A stretch of 64,000 nucleotides of DNA from Micromonospora tarensis (GCF_016803395.1 NZ_JAEVHL010000003.1:1-64000); one strand, 5' to 3'; shown: positions 54,372 through 63,803, counted from the stretch's first letter. Notes: generated by a model from the letters alone, not told the origin. Numbers and translations are program-made.

Positions 54372-55178
54372 TCAGGCGTCGACCGGGGACGACGCGGTCA
54401 GGTGCTGGCGGGCGAACTCCAGCGCGGCGCGCAGGTCCGCCTCGCGCACCGCGCGGCTCTTCGCGCCCCGGGTGGCGACCTCCACCGCCACCGCCCCGGT
54501 GAAGCCCCGGCCGGCCAGCGAGGAGAGCAGCTCCGCGCAGGGCTGGGTGCCGCGCCCGGGCACCAGGTGCTCGTCGCGGCCCTCCCCGGTGCCGTCACCG
54601 AGGTGCACGTGCGCCAGCCCGGCACCCATCCGGTCGGCCATCTCCAGGGGGTCGCTGTGCGAGGCCGCGCAGTGCGACAGATCCAGGGTGTACGACGGGT
54701 AGCCGGTGTCGGTGGGATCCCAACCCGGCACGTACGGGACGAACCGCCGGCCGGCCATCCGCACCGGGTACATGTTCTCGACCGCGAAGCGCAGGCCGGT
54801 GAACCGGTCCGCGACAGTGGCCAGGCCCTCGGCGAAGTTGCGCGCGTAGTCGCGCTGCCAGCTGAACGGCGGGTGCACCACCACGGTCGGTGCCTCCAGC
54901 GTCTCGGCCAGCTCGGCGGCCCGGCGCAGGCGCTCCCACGGGTCGGGGCTCCACACCCGCTGGGTGACCAGCAGGCAGGGCGCGTGCACGGAGAGCACCG
55001 GCACGTCGTAGTGCGCGGCGAGGCCGCGCAGGGCACCCGCGTCCTGGCTGACCACGTCGGTCCAGACCATCACCTCGACGCCGTCGTAGCCGAGCGCCGC
55101 GGCCAGTTGGAACGCCGCGGCGGTCGGCTCGGGGAAGACCGACGAGCTGGACAGGAGCACGGGAACCGGGGAAGTCAC
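54372..55178 (-). CDS. sugar phosphate isomerase/epimerase-like TIM barrel protein
   Basis: An AP-endonuclease-2-like TIM barrel of 268 residues. Motifs are [80 protein letters not shown] and [10 protein letters not shown]; these carry the usual His/Glu/Asp metal ligands. The homologue Rv0498 sits near ppx1 in M. tuberculosis. The true substrate is unknown. GTG 55178 lies seven bases after TACCCT. Confidence 0.88.
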   Translation of the reverse strand: MTSPVPVLLSSSSVFPEPTAAAFQLAAALGYDGVEVMVWTDVVSQDAGALRGLAAHYDVPVLSVHAPCLLVTQRVWSPDPWERLRRAAELAETLEAPTVVVHPPFSWQRDYARNFAEGLATVADRFTGLRFAVENMYPVRMAGRRFVPYVPGWDPTDTGYPSYTLDLSHCAASHSDPLEMADRMGAGLAHVHLGDGTGEGRDEHLVPGRGTQPCAELLSSLAGRGFTGAVAVEVATRGAKSRAVREADLRAALEFARQHLTASSPVDA

Positions 55179-55253
55179 ACCAGCCAGGGTAGCCCGGCAG
55201 CGCGGTAGGCATCGTGACGAGCGCCGGCGAAATGCCTGAAAACGGTCACCCGG

Positions 55254-56198
55254 TCAGAGCGGTTCGAGTTGGTCGAGTCGACGGAGGATGACCCCCTCCC
55301 GCAGCGCCCACGGGCAGATGTCCAGGCAGTCCAGATCCAGGCGGCGCATCGCCGCCTCGGCGACCACGGCACCGGCCAGCAACTGGTGGGCCCGGCCCGC
55401 GCCGACTCCCTCCAACTCCATCAACTGCGCCGGTGGGATGTGCCGGATAAAGCCGATGACCTGCCGCAACCCGGCTCGGGTCAGGCTGCGCCGGGCCCAG
55501 AGACCGGCACCGGACGGCGCCGCCCCGGCCAGCCGGGCCAGGGTGCGGAACGTTTTCGAGGTGGCCACCGCCCGACCCCAACCCACCTCGGTCATCTGGT
55601 CGACGACCTTGTCCAGCCGGCCGTCCACGTACTCCCGGAGTCGCTCGACGCTCTCCGCCGACGGCGGGGCCATGCTGGCCGGGTCCACCCGCAGCCGCTC
55701 CCGGGTCAGCCGGCCAGCCCCGAGCGGCAGCGAGACCGCGACGTCCGGGTCCTCGTCGATGCCGGCGGCGATCTCCAGCGAGCCGCCACCGATGTCCAGC
55801 ACCAACAGTCGTCCCGCGGACCAGCCGAACCACCGCCGTACCGCCAGGAACGTCATCCGCGCCTCGTCCGCCCCGGAGAGCACCGCCAGGCGTACGCCGG
55901 TCTCGTCCCGGACCCGGGTCAGCACCTCGGCCGCGTTGGTGGCGTCGCGCACCGCGGAGGTGGCGAACGCGATCAGGTCGTCGGCGGCCAACCCGGCAGC
56001 CGCCGCCTTGGCCATGCCCACGGCCTTGACCAGGCCGTCCGCGCCGGCCTCGGTCAACGCGCCGTCGGGGCCGATCTGCTCGGCCAGCCGCAGCACCACC
56101 TTCTCCGAGTGCGCCGGCCACGGGTGGGCGCCGTGGTGCGCGTCCACCACCAGAAGGTGCACGGTGTTGGAACCGACGTCGAGGACACCCAGTCGCAT
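55254..56198 (-). CDS. Ppx/GppA-family exopolyphosphatase
   Basis: A 314-residue ASKHA-fold hydrolase of short actinobacterial Ppx1 type, lacking the C-terminal extensions of E. coli Ppx. [20 protein letters not shown] is the phosphate-1 loop, [16 protein letters not shown] and [15 protein letters not shown] the phosphate-2 region. It degrades polyphosphate or pppGpp. The context (phosphate regulators senX3-regX3, phoU, plus a polyphosphate-glucokinase-like gene elsewhere) supports polyphosphate metabolism. ATG 56198 follows TAGGGT by seven bases (leaderless). Confidence 0.92.
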   Translation of the reverse strand: MRLGVLDVGSNTVHLLVVDAHHGAHPWPAHSEKVVLRLAEQIGPDGALTEAGADGLVKAVGMAKAAAAGLAADDLIAFATSAVRDATNAAEVLTRVRDETGVRLAVLSGADEARMTFLAVRRWFGWSAGRLLVLDIGGGSLEIAAGIDEDPDVAVSLPLGAGRLTRERLRVDPASMAPPSAESVERLREYVDGRLDKVVDQMTEVGWGRAVATSKTFRTLARLAGAAPSGAGLWARRSLTRAGLRQVIGFIRHIPPAQLMELEGVGAGRAHQLLAGAVVAEAAMRRLDLDCLDICPWALREGVILRRLDQLEPL

Positions 56199-56272
56199 GG
56201 TGAAGACCCTAGGCGCAACGCGTTTGCGCGGCTCGCCGGCCTGCGGACGACACCGCGCGTACGCTGGGCCGG

Positions 56273-57076
56273 GTGACGATGGAGCTCCGTGTGCTGGTGG
56301 ACGATCCGGGCGACCCGCGCAGTCGCGAGGTGCCCCTGGACTTCCCTCGGGAGTGGATCGAGTTCACCGACCCGGCCGACGAGACGCACCTGATCCGGGC
56401 CGACCTGACCTGGCTGCTCTCCCGCTGGACCTGCATCTTCGGCAAGGGCTGCCACGGCATCATCGCCGGCCGGGCCGCCGACGGTTGCTGCTCGCACGGG
56501 GCGTTCTTCACCGACTCCGACGACGAGAAGCGGGTCCGCGGCGCCGTCAAGCGGCTCACCCCGTCGACCTGGCAACACTTCCGGCGCGGCTTCAAGAACT
56601 GGACCGACGAGGACACCATCGACGGCAAGAACCCGGCCCGCCGCACCGCCACCCAGGGCGTCGACGGTCCGTGCGTGTTCCTCAACGACGCCGACTTCGT
56701 CGGTGGCGGCGGTTGCGCGCTGCACGCCCAGGCGCTGCGCGACGGGGTGCACCCGCTGGAATACAAGCCGGACGTCTGCTGGCAGCTGCCGATCCGCCGG
56801 GACCAGGACTGGGTCAAGCGGCCGGACAACAGCAAGGTGCTGGTCTCCACCCTGTCCGAGTTCGACCGGCGGGGTTGGGGAGCCGGCGGGCACGACCTGG
56901 ACTGGTGGTGCACCTCCTCGACGGACGCGCACGTCGGCACCGAGCCGATGTATCTGTCGTACGGGCCGGAGCTGATCGCGCTGATCGGCGTCGCCGCCTA
57001 CCAGCGGCTGGCCGAGCTGTGCGCGGCCCGGACGAAGCAGGGCCTGGTCGCTCCGCACCCCGCCGACGACAGCTGA
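56273..57076 (+). CDS. conserved actinobacterial protein, Rv0495c-like
   Basis: A 267-residue soluble protein with Cys clusters: [45 protein letters not shown]. The pattern (C...C then C/H pairs, CxxHAxAL) resembles YkgJ/DUF3109 Fe-S or zinc-binding folds. The C-terminal half contains [15 protein letters not shown] and DLDWWCTSS. It lies divergently next to ppx and upstream of regX3, as Rv0495c does. GTG 56273 follows TACGCT by seven bases; ATG 56279 is the alternative. Function is unknown. Confidence 0.85.
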   Translation: MTMELRVLVDDPGDPRSREVPLDFPREWIEFTDPADETHLIRADLTWLLSRWTCIFGKGCHGIIAGRAADGCCSHGAFFTDSDDEKRVRGAVKRLTPSTWQHFRRGFKNWTDEDTIDGKNPARRTATQGVDGPCVFLNDADFVGGGGCALHAQALRDGVHPLEYKPDVCWQLPIRRDQDWVKRPDNSKVLVSTLSEFDRRGWGAGGHDLDWWCTSSTDAHVGTEPMYLSYGPELIALIGVAAYQRLAELCAARTKQGLVAPHPADDS

Positions 57077-57273
57077 CGGCCTCCCGGCTGCCCGCGGACG
57101 AGCAGCCCGGCACCTTGGTCGGGACTCCTTTGGAGCTGAGTCGTTGACGACATCGGGCGATGACCCGTCCGCGGCATCAGCTCCACAGCTGCCGCGCCAC
57201 ACTCCTCCAGCGCATTGCCGCGGCGGTCAGCGGTTGACGCGGGCCACGCCCGGTGGGCCCTTGACCAGTGCCG

Positions 57274-57310
57274 CCGAAGGGGGCCCGCGCCGAGCGCAGA
57301 CCCCCTTCGG
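57274..57310. terminator. hairpin between convergent Rv0495c-like gene and regX3
   Basis: CCGAAGGGGG (57274-57283) pairs with CCCCCTTCGG (57301-57310), a perfect 10-bp stem with a GC-rich 17-nt loop. It lies 10 bp past the regX3 stop. The rest of 57077-57273 shows no other feature. Confidence 0.6.
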
Positions 57311-57319
57311 GTACGCCGA

Positions 57320-58003
57320 TCACGGCTCGAACTTGTAGCCCAGACCCCGGACGGTCACGATGAAGCGTGGCGCGGACGGCTCCGGCTCGATCTTGGAACG
57401 CAGCCGCTTGACGTGCACGTCCAACGTCTTGGTGTCGCCGACGTAGTCGGCACCCCAGACCCGGTCGATGAGCTGGCCACGGGTCAGCACCCGGCCCGCG
57501 TTGCGCAGCAGCAGCTCCAGCAGCTCGAACTCCTTCAGCGGCAGCTGCACGGCCCCGCCGTCGACGGTCACCACGTGCCGCTCGATGTCCATCCGCACCG
57601 GCCCGGCGGCCAGCGTCGGAGCGCCCGCCTCCGCCACCTCCGGGCTCTGCCGGCGCAACACCGCCCGGATCCGGGCGACCAGTTCCCGCGGCGAGTACGG
57701 CTTGGTGACGTAGTCGTCGGCGCCGATCTCCAGCCCGACCACCTTGTCGATCTCGCTGTCCCGGGCGGTGACCATGATGATCGGCACAGCGGACCGCTGC
57801 CGGAGCTGCCGGCAGACCTCGGTCCCCGACATCTCGGGCAACATCAGGTCGAGCAGCACGATGTCAGCGCCGGTCCGGTCGAACTCGGTGAGGGCCTCGG
57901 TGCCGGTCGCGGCGACCGAAACCTCAAAGCCCTCCTTACGGAGCATGTACGACAAGGCGTCGGAGAACGACTCCTCGTCCTCGACCACCAGAACGCGGCT
58001 CAA
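57320..58003 (-). CDS. regX3: phosphate-response regulator RegX3 (OmpR/PhoB family)
   Basis: RegX3 activates phosphate-scavenging genes. The receiver has VVEDEESF, phosphoacceptor DIVLLDLMLPEMSG and the Lys in YVTKPYSPRELVARI; the winged helix has LPLKEFELLELLLRNAGRVL, RVWGADYVGDTKTLDVHVKRLRSK and VTVRGLGYKFEP. It has 227 residues. TTG 58001-58003 is chosen because GAAAGGAAA lies just upstream; ATG 58021 (adding MERKSP) has a weaker site. It is 24 bp downstream of senX3. Confidence 0.94.
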   Translation of the reverse strand: MSRVLVVEDEESFSDALSYMLRKEGFEVSVAATGTEALTEFDRTGADIVLLDLMLPEMSGTEVCRQLRQRSAVPIIMVTARDSEIDKVVGLEIGADDYVTKPYSPRELVARIRAVLRRQSPEVAEAGAPTLAAGPVRMDIERHVVTVDGGAVQLPLKEFELLELLLRNAGRVLTRGQLIDRVWGADYVGDTKTLDVHVKRLRSKIEPEPSAPRFIVTVRGLGYKFEP

Positions 58004-58027
58004 CGGGGATTTCCTTTCCATTTGCTG

Positions 58028-59311
58028 TCAGACCTGCCGTAGCCCAGTCGGACCGGACTCGATCCCAACCGGCGGCAGTGTCGCCAGGAGGTCATCCGGT
58101 GGACTGGCGGGCAGCCGGAGGGTGAACGTCGATCCACCACCAAGAGTGCTCGACACCTCGACCCGTCCGCCATGGTTGCTCGCGATGTGTTTCACGATCG
58201 CCAGGCCGAGCCCGGTGCCGCCGGTGGCCCGCGAGCGGGCCTGGTCGGCCCGGTAGAACCGCTCGAAGATCCGGTCGACGTCGGTGGGGGCGATGCCGAT
58301 GCCCTGGTCGGTGACGGCGATCTCGACGTGCTCGTCGTCGCCCCGCAGGGTCACCCGCACCGTGGTGTCCTCGCCCGAGTAGTTGATGGCGTTCTCCACC
58401 AGATTCGCCACCGCGGTGGCGAGTTGGGAGTCGCTGCCGTACGCGGTGAGGCCGCGCTGACCGTCCACGGTCACCTCGACCCCACGGGCCGAGGCGGTGG
58501 TCCGGGTCCGGTCGACCACCTCGGCGATCACCCAGTCCAGTGCGACCGGCTCCGGTGGCGGCTGCGGCTCGGCCCCCTGCAACCGGGTCAGCTCCAGCAA
58601 CTCCTGCACCAGCCGGCCCAGCCGGGTCGACTCGTGCTGGATCCGCTCGGCGAACCGGCGGGCGGCCACCAGGTCCTCGGAGAGGTCGGGCGCTGCCACC
58701 CCGGCCGGCTCGGTCGCGTCCAGCAACGCCTCGGCGAGCAGTTGGAGCGCCCCGATTGGGGTCTTCAGCTCGTGGCTGACGTTGGCCACGAAGTCCCGTC
58801 GCACCCGGGTCAGCCGGTGCGATTCGGTCACGTCGACCGCCTCGACAGCGATGAAGCCGTTGCCGAGGCCCATCGCCCGCAGGTGCACGCCGAGCGGGTT
58901 CTCCCCCGCGCTGTCGCGGCCTCGGGGCAGGTCCAACTCGATCTCGCGCCGCACCCCGGTACGTCGCACCTGGCCGGCGAGGGTGCGGATCAGCGGGTGC
59001 GCGGCGATCGAGCCGGGAGTGCTGCCGGTACGCAGCAGCCCCATCGCGCGGGCGGCCGGGTTGATCAGCACCGGGATGTCGTCGTTGTCCAGTACCACGA
59101 CACCGGCCCGGAGCGAGTCGATCGTCCGGCGACCGAGCCCGGCCTGCTGCTCGTCGGCTATCGCGGGCCTCCCCCTGCTCCAGCGGGAGCGCACGCTCCC
59201 CGTCGACGTGGAGCGGTCAGCCCGCCTCGGCAGAAACCGGGGCAGCAGGAGACCGGCGACCATCCCGGTCACCAACGCCACGGCCACCACGACCGCCACC
59301 GCCCACTCCAC
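58028..59311 (-). CDS. senX3: sensor histidine kinase SenX3
   Basis: A 427-residue kinase with one or two N-terminal helices (VAVVVAVALVTGMVAGLLLPRFL), a short PAS-like domain (SLRAGVVVLDNDDIPVLINPAA), HisKA (RRDFVANVSHELKTPIGALQLLAEALL), and HATPase motifs NLVENAINYS, DQGIGI and GGTGLGLAI. Having almost no extracytoplasmic domain, it is thought to sense phosphate through the Pst transporter and PhoU. It forms an operon with regX3 and is divergent from phoU. Confidence 0.95.
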   Translation of the reverse strand: MEWAVAVVVAVALVTGMVAGLLLPRFLPRRADRSTSTGSVRSRWSRGRPAIADEQQAGLGRRTIDSLRAGVVVLDNDDIPVLINPAARAMGLLRTGSTPGSIAAHPLIRTLAGQVRRTGVRREIELDLPRGRDSAGENPLGVHLRAMGLGNGFIAVEAVDVTESHRLTRVRRDFVANVSHELKTPIGALQLLAEALLDATEPAGVAAPDLSEDLVAARRFAERIQHESTRLGRLVQELLELTRLQGAEPQPPPEPVALDWVIAEVVDRTRTTASARGVEVTVDGQRGLTAYGSDSQLATAVANLVENAINYSGEDTTVRVTLRGDDEHVEIAVTDQGIGIAPTDVDRIFERFYRADQARSRATGGTGLGLAIVKHIASNHGGRVEVSSTLGGGSTFTLRLPASPPDDLLATLPPVGIESGPTGLRQV

Positions 59312-59383
59312 CCGGCGATCGTAGGGTCATTGTTAACCTGGCTACCACACAGAACGGGACGAACTACCCGCACTTCGAGAAGT

Positions 59384-59422
59384 GTTCACCCCCACGTCTG
59401 GCGTCGTTCACCGTGGTTCATC
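59384..59422. promoter_or_regulatory. PHO-box-like repeats between senX3-regX3 and phoU
   Basis: GTTCACC occurs at 59384-59390 and 59406-59412 (22 bp apart, two helical-unit repeats of 11), and GTTCATC at 59416-59422. This matches the PHO-box direct-repeat core bound by PhoP in Streptomyces. It is placed between the regulator operon and phoU, so autoregulated phosphate control of both directions is likely. Confidence 0.65.
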
Positions 59423-59515
59423 CGGGATCGGTCCGCGCCCCCCTACCGTTGGCGTCACACCTGCTCAACCCCTGCGCCGGCACCCGTCGGCGGCGACCGA
59501 CCACAGGACGTGATG

Positions 59516-60169
59516 ATGCGCGACGAGTTCCGGGCCGACCTCCAGATCGTCAGCCAACTGCTGGTGGACATGGCGGAGGGCGTCCGCGCCGCCATGCGCC
59601 AGGCCACCCGGGCCCTGCTCACCGCCGACCGGCTGGCCGCCGAGACGGTCATCGAGCGGGACGCCGAGATCGACGACCTCTACCGGCACGTCGAGGAGCG
59701 GGTCTGCGACCTGCTCGCCCGACAGGCGCCGGTCGCCTCCGACCTCCGGGCGATGATCACCGCGCTGCACGTGGCCGCTGACCTGGAACGGATGGGCGAC
59801 CTCGCCGAGCACGTGGCGAAGACCGCGCTGCGCCGGCACCCCTCGCCCGCCGTCCCGGCCGAGCTGCGGACGGTCTTCACCGAAATGTCCGAGATCGCCG
59901 ACCGGATGGCGGTGAAGATCGGATCGGTGTTGGCGAAGCCCGACGCCGACCTCGCCGGCGAGCTGGACCGCGACGACGACGCCATGGACGAGCTGCACAA
60001 GAACCTGTTCGCGGTGCTGCTCGGCGACGACTGGCCGTACGGGGTGGAGACGGCGATCGACGCCACCCTGCTGGGCCGCTTCTACGAGCGCTTCGCCGAC
60101 CACGCGGTGAACGCCGGCGAGCACGTGATCTACCTGATCACCGGGCAGAACAGCCCGACCGGCAACTGA
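59516..60169 (+). CDS. phoU: phosphate signalling protein PhoU
   Basis: A 217-residue PhoU with two three-helix repeats, each holding the metal-binding E/DxxxD-type motif (VIERDAEIDDLYRHVEER, ...DRDDDAMDELHKNLFAVLL) and ITALHVAADLERMGDLAEHVAK, GRFYERFADHAVNAGEHV. PhoU links the phosphate transporter to the sensor kinase and dampens the response. AGGA (59504-59507) is best placed for ATG 59516; ATG 59513 is also possible. It ends just before a strong bidirectional terminator. Confidence 0.93.
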   Translation: MRDEFRADLQIVSQLLVDMAEGVRAAMRQATRALLTADRLAAETVIERDAEIDDLYRHVEERVCDLLARQAPVASDLRAMITALHVAADLERMGDLAEHVAKTALRRHPSPAVPAELRTVFTEMSEIADRMAVKIGSVLAKPDADLAGELDRDDDAMDELHKNLFAVLLGDDWPYGVETAIDATLLGRFYERFADHAVNAGEHVIYLITGQNSPTGN

Positions 60170-60173
60170 CGCG

Positions 60174-60206
60174 AAGAAGGGCCCCCGCAACGCGGGGGCC
60201 CTTCTT
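60174..60206. terminator. strong bidirectional terminator, phoU / gpm
   Basis: AAGAAGGGCCCCCGC (60174-60188) pairs perfectly with GCGGGGGCCCTTCTT (60192-60206), a 15-bp stem with 3-nt loop and TTCT/AAGA tails on both strands. It separates convergent phoU and gpm. Confidence 0.9.
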
Positions 60207-60211
60207 TCTGC

Positions 60212-60979
60212 TCAGCGGCCCTGGTTCGCGACCGCGGCGGCGGCTTCCTTCGCCGCCGTCGGGTCGAGGTAGGTGCCGCCCATGCTGAGCGGACGCAGTT
60301 GCGGATCGAGGTCGTAGCGCAGCGGGATGCCGGTCGGGATGTTCAGCTTGGCGATCGCCTCGTCGGAGATCTGGTCGAGGTGCTTGACCAGTGCCCGCAG
60401 CGAGTTGCCGTGCGCGGCCACCAGCACCGTACGACCGGCCAGGATGTCCGGCACGATCGAGTCGTACCAGTAGGGCAGCATCCGCTCGACGACGTCCTTG
60501 AGGCACTCGGTACGCGGCATCAGCTCGCTCGGCAGCAGCGCGTAACGGGGGTCGCCCACCTGCGACCACTCGTCGTTGTCGTCGATCGGCGGCGGGGGCG
60601 TGTCGTACGACCGACGCCAGAGCATGAACTGCTCCTCGCCGTACTCGTCGAGGGTCTGCTTCTTGTTCTTGCCCTGCAACGCGCCGTAGTGCCGCTCGTT
60701 GAGCCGCCACGACCGACGCACGGCGATCCAGTGCCGGTCGGCGGCGTTGAGCGCCAGTTCGGCGGTGCGGATCGCCCGGCGCATCACGCTGGTGTGCACG
60801 ACGTCCGGCAGCAGGCTGTGCTCGCGCATCAGTTCGCCGCCGCGCCGCGCCTCGCCCTCGCCCTTCTCGGTCAGGTCGACGTCGACCCAGCCGGTGAAGA
60901 GGTTCTTGGCGTTCCAGTCGCTCTCACCGTGGCGCAGCAGGACCAGCGTCCCGACGGTGGGCCCTTCGCTCGCAGTCAT
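60212..60979 (-). CDS. gpmA: 2,3-bisphosphoglycerate-dependent phosphoglycerate mutase
   Basis: A glycolytic histidine-phosphatase-fold enzyme (255 residues) interconverting 3- and 2-phosphoglycerate. [20 protein letters not shown] holds the phospho-His; [32 protein letters not shown], and [13 protein letters not shown] follow. The segment [16 protein letters not shown] is typical of the dPGM family. ATG 60979 fits the AGGA eight bases upstream better than ATG 60988. As in M. tuberculosis (gpm1-senX3-regX3), it neighbours the phosphate regulators. Confidence 0.95.
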   Translation of the reverse strand: MTASEGPTVGTLVLLRHGESDWNAKNLFTGWVDVDLTEKGEGEARRGGELMREHSLLPDVVHTSVMRRAIRTAELALNAADRHWIAVRRSWRLNERHYGALQGKNKKQTLDEYGEEQFMLWRRSYDTPPPPIDDNDEWSQVGDPRYALLPSELMPRTECLKDVVERMLPYWYDSIVPDILAGRTVLVAAHGNSLRALVKHLDQISDEAIAKLNIPTGIPLRYDLDPQLRPLSMGGTYLDPTAAKEAAAAVANQGR

Positions 60980-61131
60980 GCGGATCATCCTGCCTCAACC
61001 GGCTCGGGGACACGCGGGCAGCCGTCGTGACGACCACCACGTGAAAAAGCGGGTGACCAGCGGATCCGCCCGCCACTAGGGTCGTAAGGCACGGCAGTCG
61101 GGTCGGTCATTACTTGTGAGCGGGGCACCAC

Positions 61132-62415
61132 ATGCGGACGATGCGGAACTGGTTCCGGGACACCACCGGCGGCCTGCCCGCCACCTTCTGGTACCTCTGG
61201 TCCGGCACCCTGATCAACCGGCTCGGCTCGTTCGTGCTCGTCTTCCTCGCCATCTACCTGACCCAGGAACGCGGCTTCTCACCCTCGCAGGCCGGCCTGG
61301 TGATCGGCCTGTGGGGCGTCGGCGGGGCGTTCGGCACGACCGCCGGTGGCACCCTCGCGGACCGGTGGGGCCGCCGACCGACGTTGCTGACCGCACATGT
61401 GGGCGCGGCCGCCATGATGCTCGCGCTCGGGCTGGCCCGGGATCTGTGGGCGGTGGCGCTGGGCGCGCTGCTGCTCGGCATGTTCGCCGAGGCGGCCCGG
61501 CCCGCCTTCGGCGCGATGATGATCGACGTGGTGCCGGCGAAGGACCGGTTGCGGGCCTTCTCGCTCAACTACTGGGCGATCAACCTGGGTTTCGCCTGCG
61601 CCGCCGTCCTCGCCGGCCTGGCCGCCCAGGCCGACTACCTGCTGCTGTTCGTGGTCGACGCCGCCACCATGCTGATCACCGCGTTGATCATCTTCAGCAA
61701 GGTGCCGGAGACCCAGCAGGTTCGTTCCGCCAGCGCCGCCACCGTGCGGGCCCCGGTTGGTGCCCTGCGCACGATCCTCACCGACCGCGTCTACCTCGGG
61801 TTCGTGGCACTCAACCTGTTCGCCGCAGTGGTCTTCCTCCAGCACATCTCGATGCTGCCGATCGCGATGGGCGACAGCGGCCTGAGCCCGGCCACCTACG
61901 GCTCGGTGATCGCACTCAACGGCGTCCTCATCGTGGTCGGCCAACTCTTCGTCCCCCGACTGATCCGCGGGCGCAGCCGCTCCCACGTGCTCGCGCTGGC
62001 GTCCGTGGTGATGGGTCTCGGCTTCGGGTTGACCGCGTTCGCCGGCACCGCCTGGTTCTACGGGCTGACCGTGCTGATCTGGACGGTCGGCGAGATGCTG
62101 AACTCGCCGTCCAACTCGACCCTGATCGCCGAACTCTCCCCCGCCGAGCTGCGCGGTCGCTATCAGGGCGTGTTCTCCCTCTCCTGGCAGATCGCCGGGG
62201 CCAGCGCGCCCATCCTCGGCGGCCTGGTCCGCGAGCACGCCGGCAACGACGCGCTCTGGTACGGCTGCGCCGCGCTCGGCATCCTGACCGCGGTGGCCCA
62301 CCTGGTGTCGGGGCCGGCCCGGGAGCGGCGTGCCACCGCACTCCGCCGCTCCGGCGATGCGTTGGCGCCGGCCGGCACCGACCGGACGCCGCAACCCGCC
62401 GAGACGGTCGGCTGA
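61132..62415 (+). CDS. MFS transporter, tandem copy 1
   Basis: A 427-residue, 12-helix major facilitator. TTGGLPATFWYLWSGTLINRLGSF starts the protein; motif A is GGTLADRWGRRPTLL. It shares this N-terminal block and most helices with the next gene (ETAGGLPATFWYLWSGLLINRAGAF), so the two arose by tandem duplication. The subfamily is a DHA1-type exporter; substrate unknown. TTACTT upstream (61110-61115) may be the -10 box. Confidence 0.88.
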   Translation: MRTMRNWFRDTTGGLPATFWYLWSGTLINRLGSFVLVFLAIYLTQERGFSPSQAGLVIGLWGVGGAFGTTAGGTLADRWGRRPTLLTAHVGAAAMMLALGLARDLWAVALGALLLGMFAEAARPAFGAMMIDVVPAKDRLRAFSLNYWAINLGFACAAVLAGLAAQADYLLLFVVDAATMLITALIIFSKVPETQQVRSASAATVRAPVGALRTILTDRVYLGFVALNLFAAVVFLQHISMLPIAMGDSGLSPATYGSVIALNGVLIVVGQLFVPRLIRGRSRSHVLALASVVMGLGFGLTAFAGTAWFYGLTVLIWTVGEMLNSPSNSTLIAELSPAELRGRYQGVFSLSWQIAGASAPILGGLVREHAGNDALWYGCAALGILTAVAHLVSGPARERRATALRRSGDALAPAGTDRTPQPAETVG

Positions 62416-62457
62416 CCGAGTGGCGGGGCCCGGCCGTCGGGCTAGTGTGACCAAAAA

Positions 62458-62478
62458 ACAGTTAACAGTCCGAACTGT
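62458..62478. promoter_or_regulatory. ACAGTT/AACTGT dyad and TAGTGT -10 before second MFS gene
   Basis: TAGTGT (62443-62448) is followed by an A-tract and ACAGTT-AACAGTCCG-AACTGT, a perfect 6-bp dyad with 9-bp spacer. It covers the expected transcription start, fitting repression by a dimeric regulator such as MarR or TetR. The ACAGTT half is partly repeated as AACAGT in the spacer. Confidence 0.45.
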
Positions 62479-62489
62479 CGGGAGGTCGG

Positions 62490-63803
62490 GTGCACGCCCT
62501 GCGGCGTTGGTGGCAGGAGACCGCAGGCGGGCTTCCCGCCACCTTCTGGTACCTCTGGTCCGGCCTGCTGATCAACCGGGCCGGCGCGTTCGCCATGCTG
62601 TTCCTCTCGCTCTACCTCACCGACGTACGCGGCGCGAGCGAGGCTCTGGCCGGCACCGTGGTCGGCGCGTACGGAGCCGGCGGAGCGGCCGGGGTGCTGC
62701 TCGGCGGGGTGCTCGCCGACCGGTGGGGCCGCCGCGCGACACTGCTCGCCGCACACCTGGCCACTGTCGGCCTGATGGTCGCGCTCGCCTTCACCCAGCC
62801 CCTGCTCCTGATCGCGGTGCTCTCCGCGCTGATCGGGGTGGTGCACTCGATGCCCAGCCCGGCGTTTGTCGCGGCGATCGTCGACGTGGTGCCGGCCGAG
62901 CGCCGCTCACGCGCGTTCAACCTGCAGTTCTGGGCGTTCAACCTGGGCATGGCGGTCGCCTCGCTGCTCGCCGGGGTGCTGGCCGAGGCGAGCTTCACCG
63001 CGCTGTTCCTGGTCGACGCCGGAGCAACGCTGACCGCCGCCGCCGTGATCGGCTGGAAGGTGCCGGAGACCCTCCGGTTGGCCCGGCCGACGGCCGCCAC
63101 CCCACCGGCCCCGACGGCCGTCCGGACCCGCCGACCCGGACTGCACACCGCGCTCACCGACCGCACCTTCCTGGTCTTCGTCGGGCTCACCTTCGTGCTG
63201 GCTGTGCTCACCATGCAGACGTCGACGATCATGCCGCTGGCGATGCGCGCGGACGGCCTGGGCCCATCGGCGTACGGGCTGGTGATGGCGCTCGGTGGGG
63301 CACTCATCGTGGTGGGGCAGCTGTTCGTGCCCCGACTGATCGACAGACACCGCAAGGACGTCGTGCTGGCCGCCTCCACCGCGCTGCTCGCGCTCGGCTT
63401 CGGGGTGCTCACCGTCGCCGACGAGCTGGCCGTCTACCTGGCTGCCGCAGTGGTCTGGACGGTCGGCTCGATGCTCGCCGCGCCACCCAACGCGCAGATC
63501 AACGCCGACCTGGCACCGCCGCTGCTCCGGGCGCGCTACCAGTCGGTCTTCTACCTGACGTTCCCGGCCGCGGCGTTCGTCGCTCCCACCCTCGGTGGGG
63601 TGAGCCTGCAACACCTCGGCGACCGGCACTGGTTGATCGTGGCCGGGCTGGGCCTGCTGGCCGCGCTCGGGCACCTGCTCGCCGGGCCGCCCCGGGAGCG
63701 GCACGTCGCCGCGCTGCGTCGGGTCGCCGACCCGACGCCCGCTACCACCACGGACCGTGTGCCGACGGCGCAACCAACGCAAAGCGCCCACCACGTCCCC
63801 TGA
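62490..63803 (+). CDS. MFS transporter, tandem copy 2
   Basis: A 437-residue paralogue of the preceding transporter, with motif A GGVLADRWGRRATLL and the shared block VDVVPAERRSRAFNLQFWAFNLG. The GTG start at 62490 follows GGGAGG by about eight bases. It has its own promoter and candidate operator 12-47 bp upstream, so regulation may differ from copy 1. The C-terminus (ATTTDRVPTAQPTQSAHHVP) is variable between the copies. Confidence 0.88.
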   Translation: MHALRRWWQETAGGLPATFWYLWSGLLINRAGAFAMLFLSLYLTDVRGASEALAGTVVGAYGAGGAAGVLLGGVLADRWGRRATLLAAHLATVGLMVALAFTQPLLLIAVLSALIGVVHSMPSPAFVAAIVDVVPAERRSRAFNLQFWAFNLGMAVASLLAGVLAEASFTALFLVDAGATLTAAAVIGWKVPETLRLARPTAATPPAPTAVRTRRPGLHTALTDRTFLVFVGLTFVLAVLTMQTSTIMPLAMRADGLGPSAYGLVMALGGALIVVGQLFVPRLIDRHRKDVVLAASTALLALGFGVLTVADELAVYLAAAVVWTVGSMLAAPPNAQINADLAPPLLRARYQSVFYLTFPAAAFVAPTLGGVSLQHLGDRHWLIVAGLGLLAALGHLLAGPPRERHVAALRRVADPTPATTTDRVPTAQPTQSAHHVP

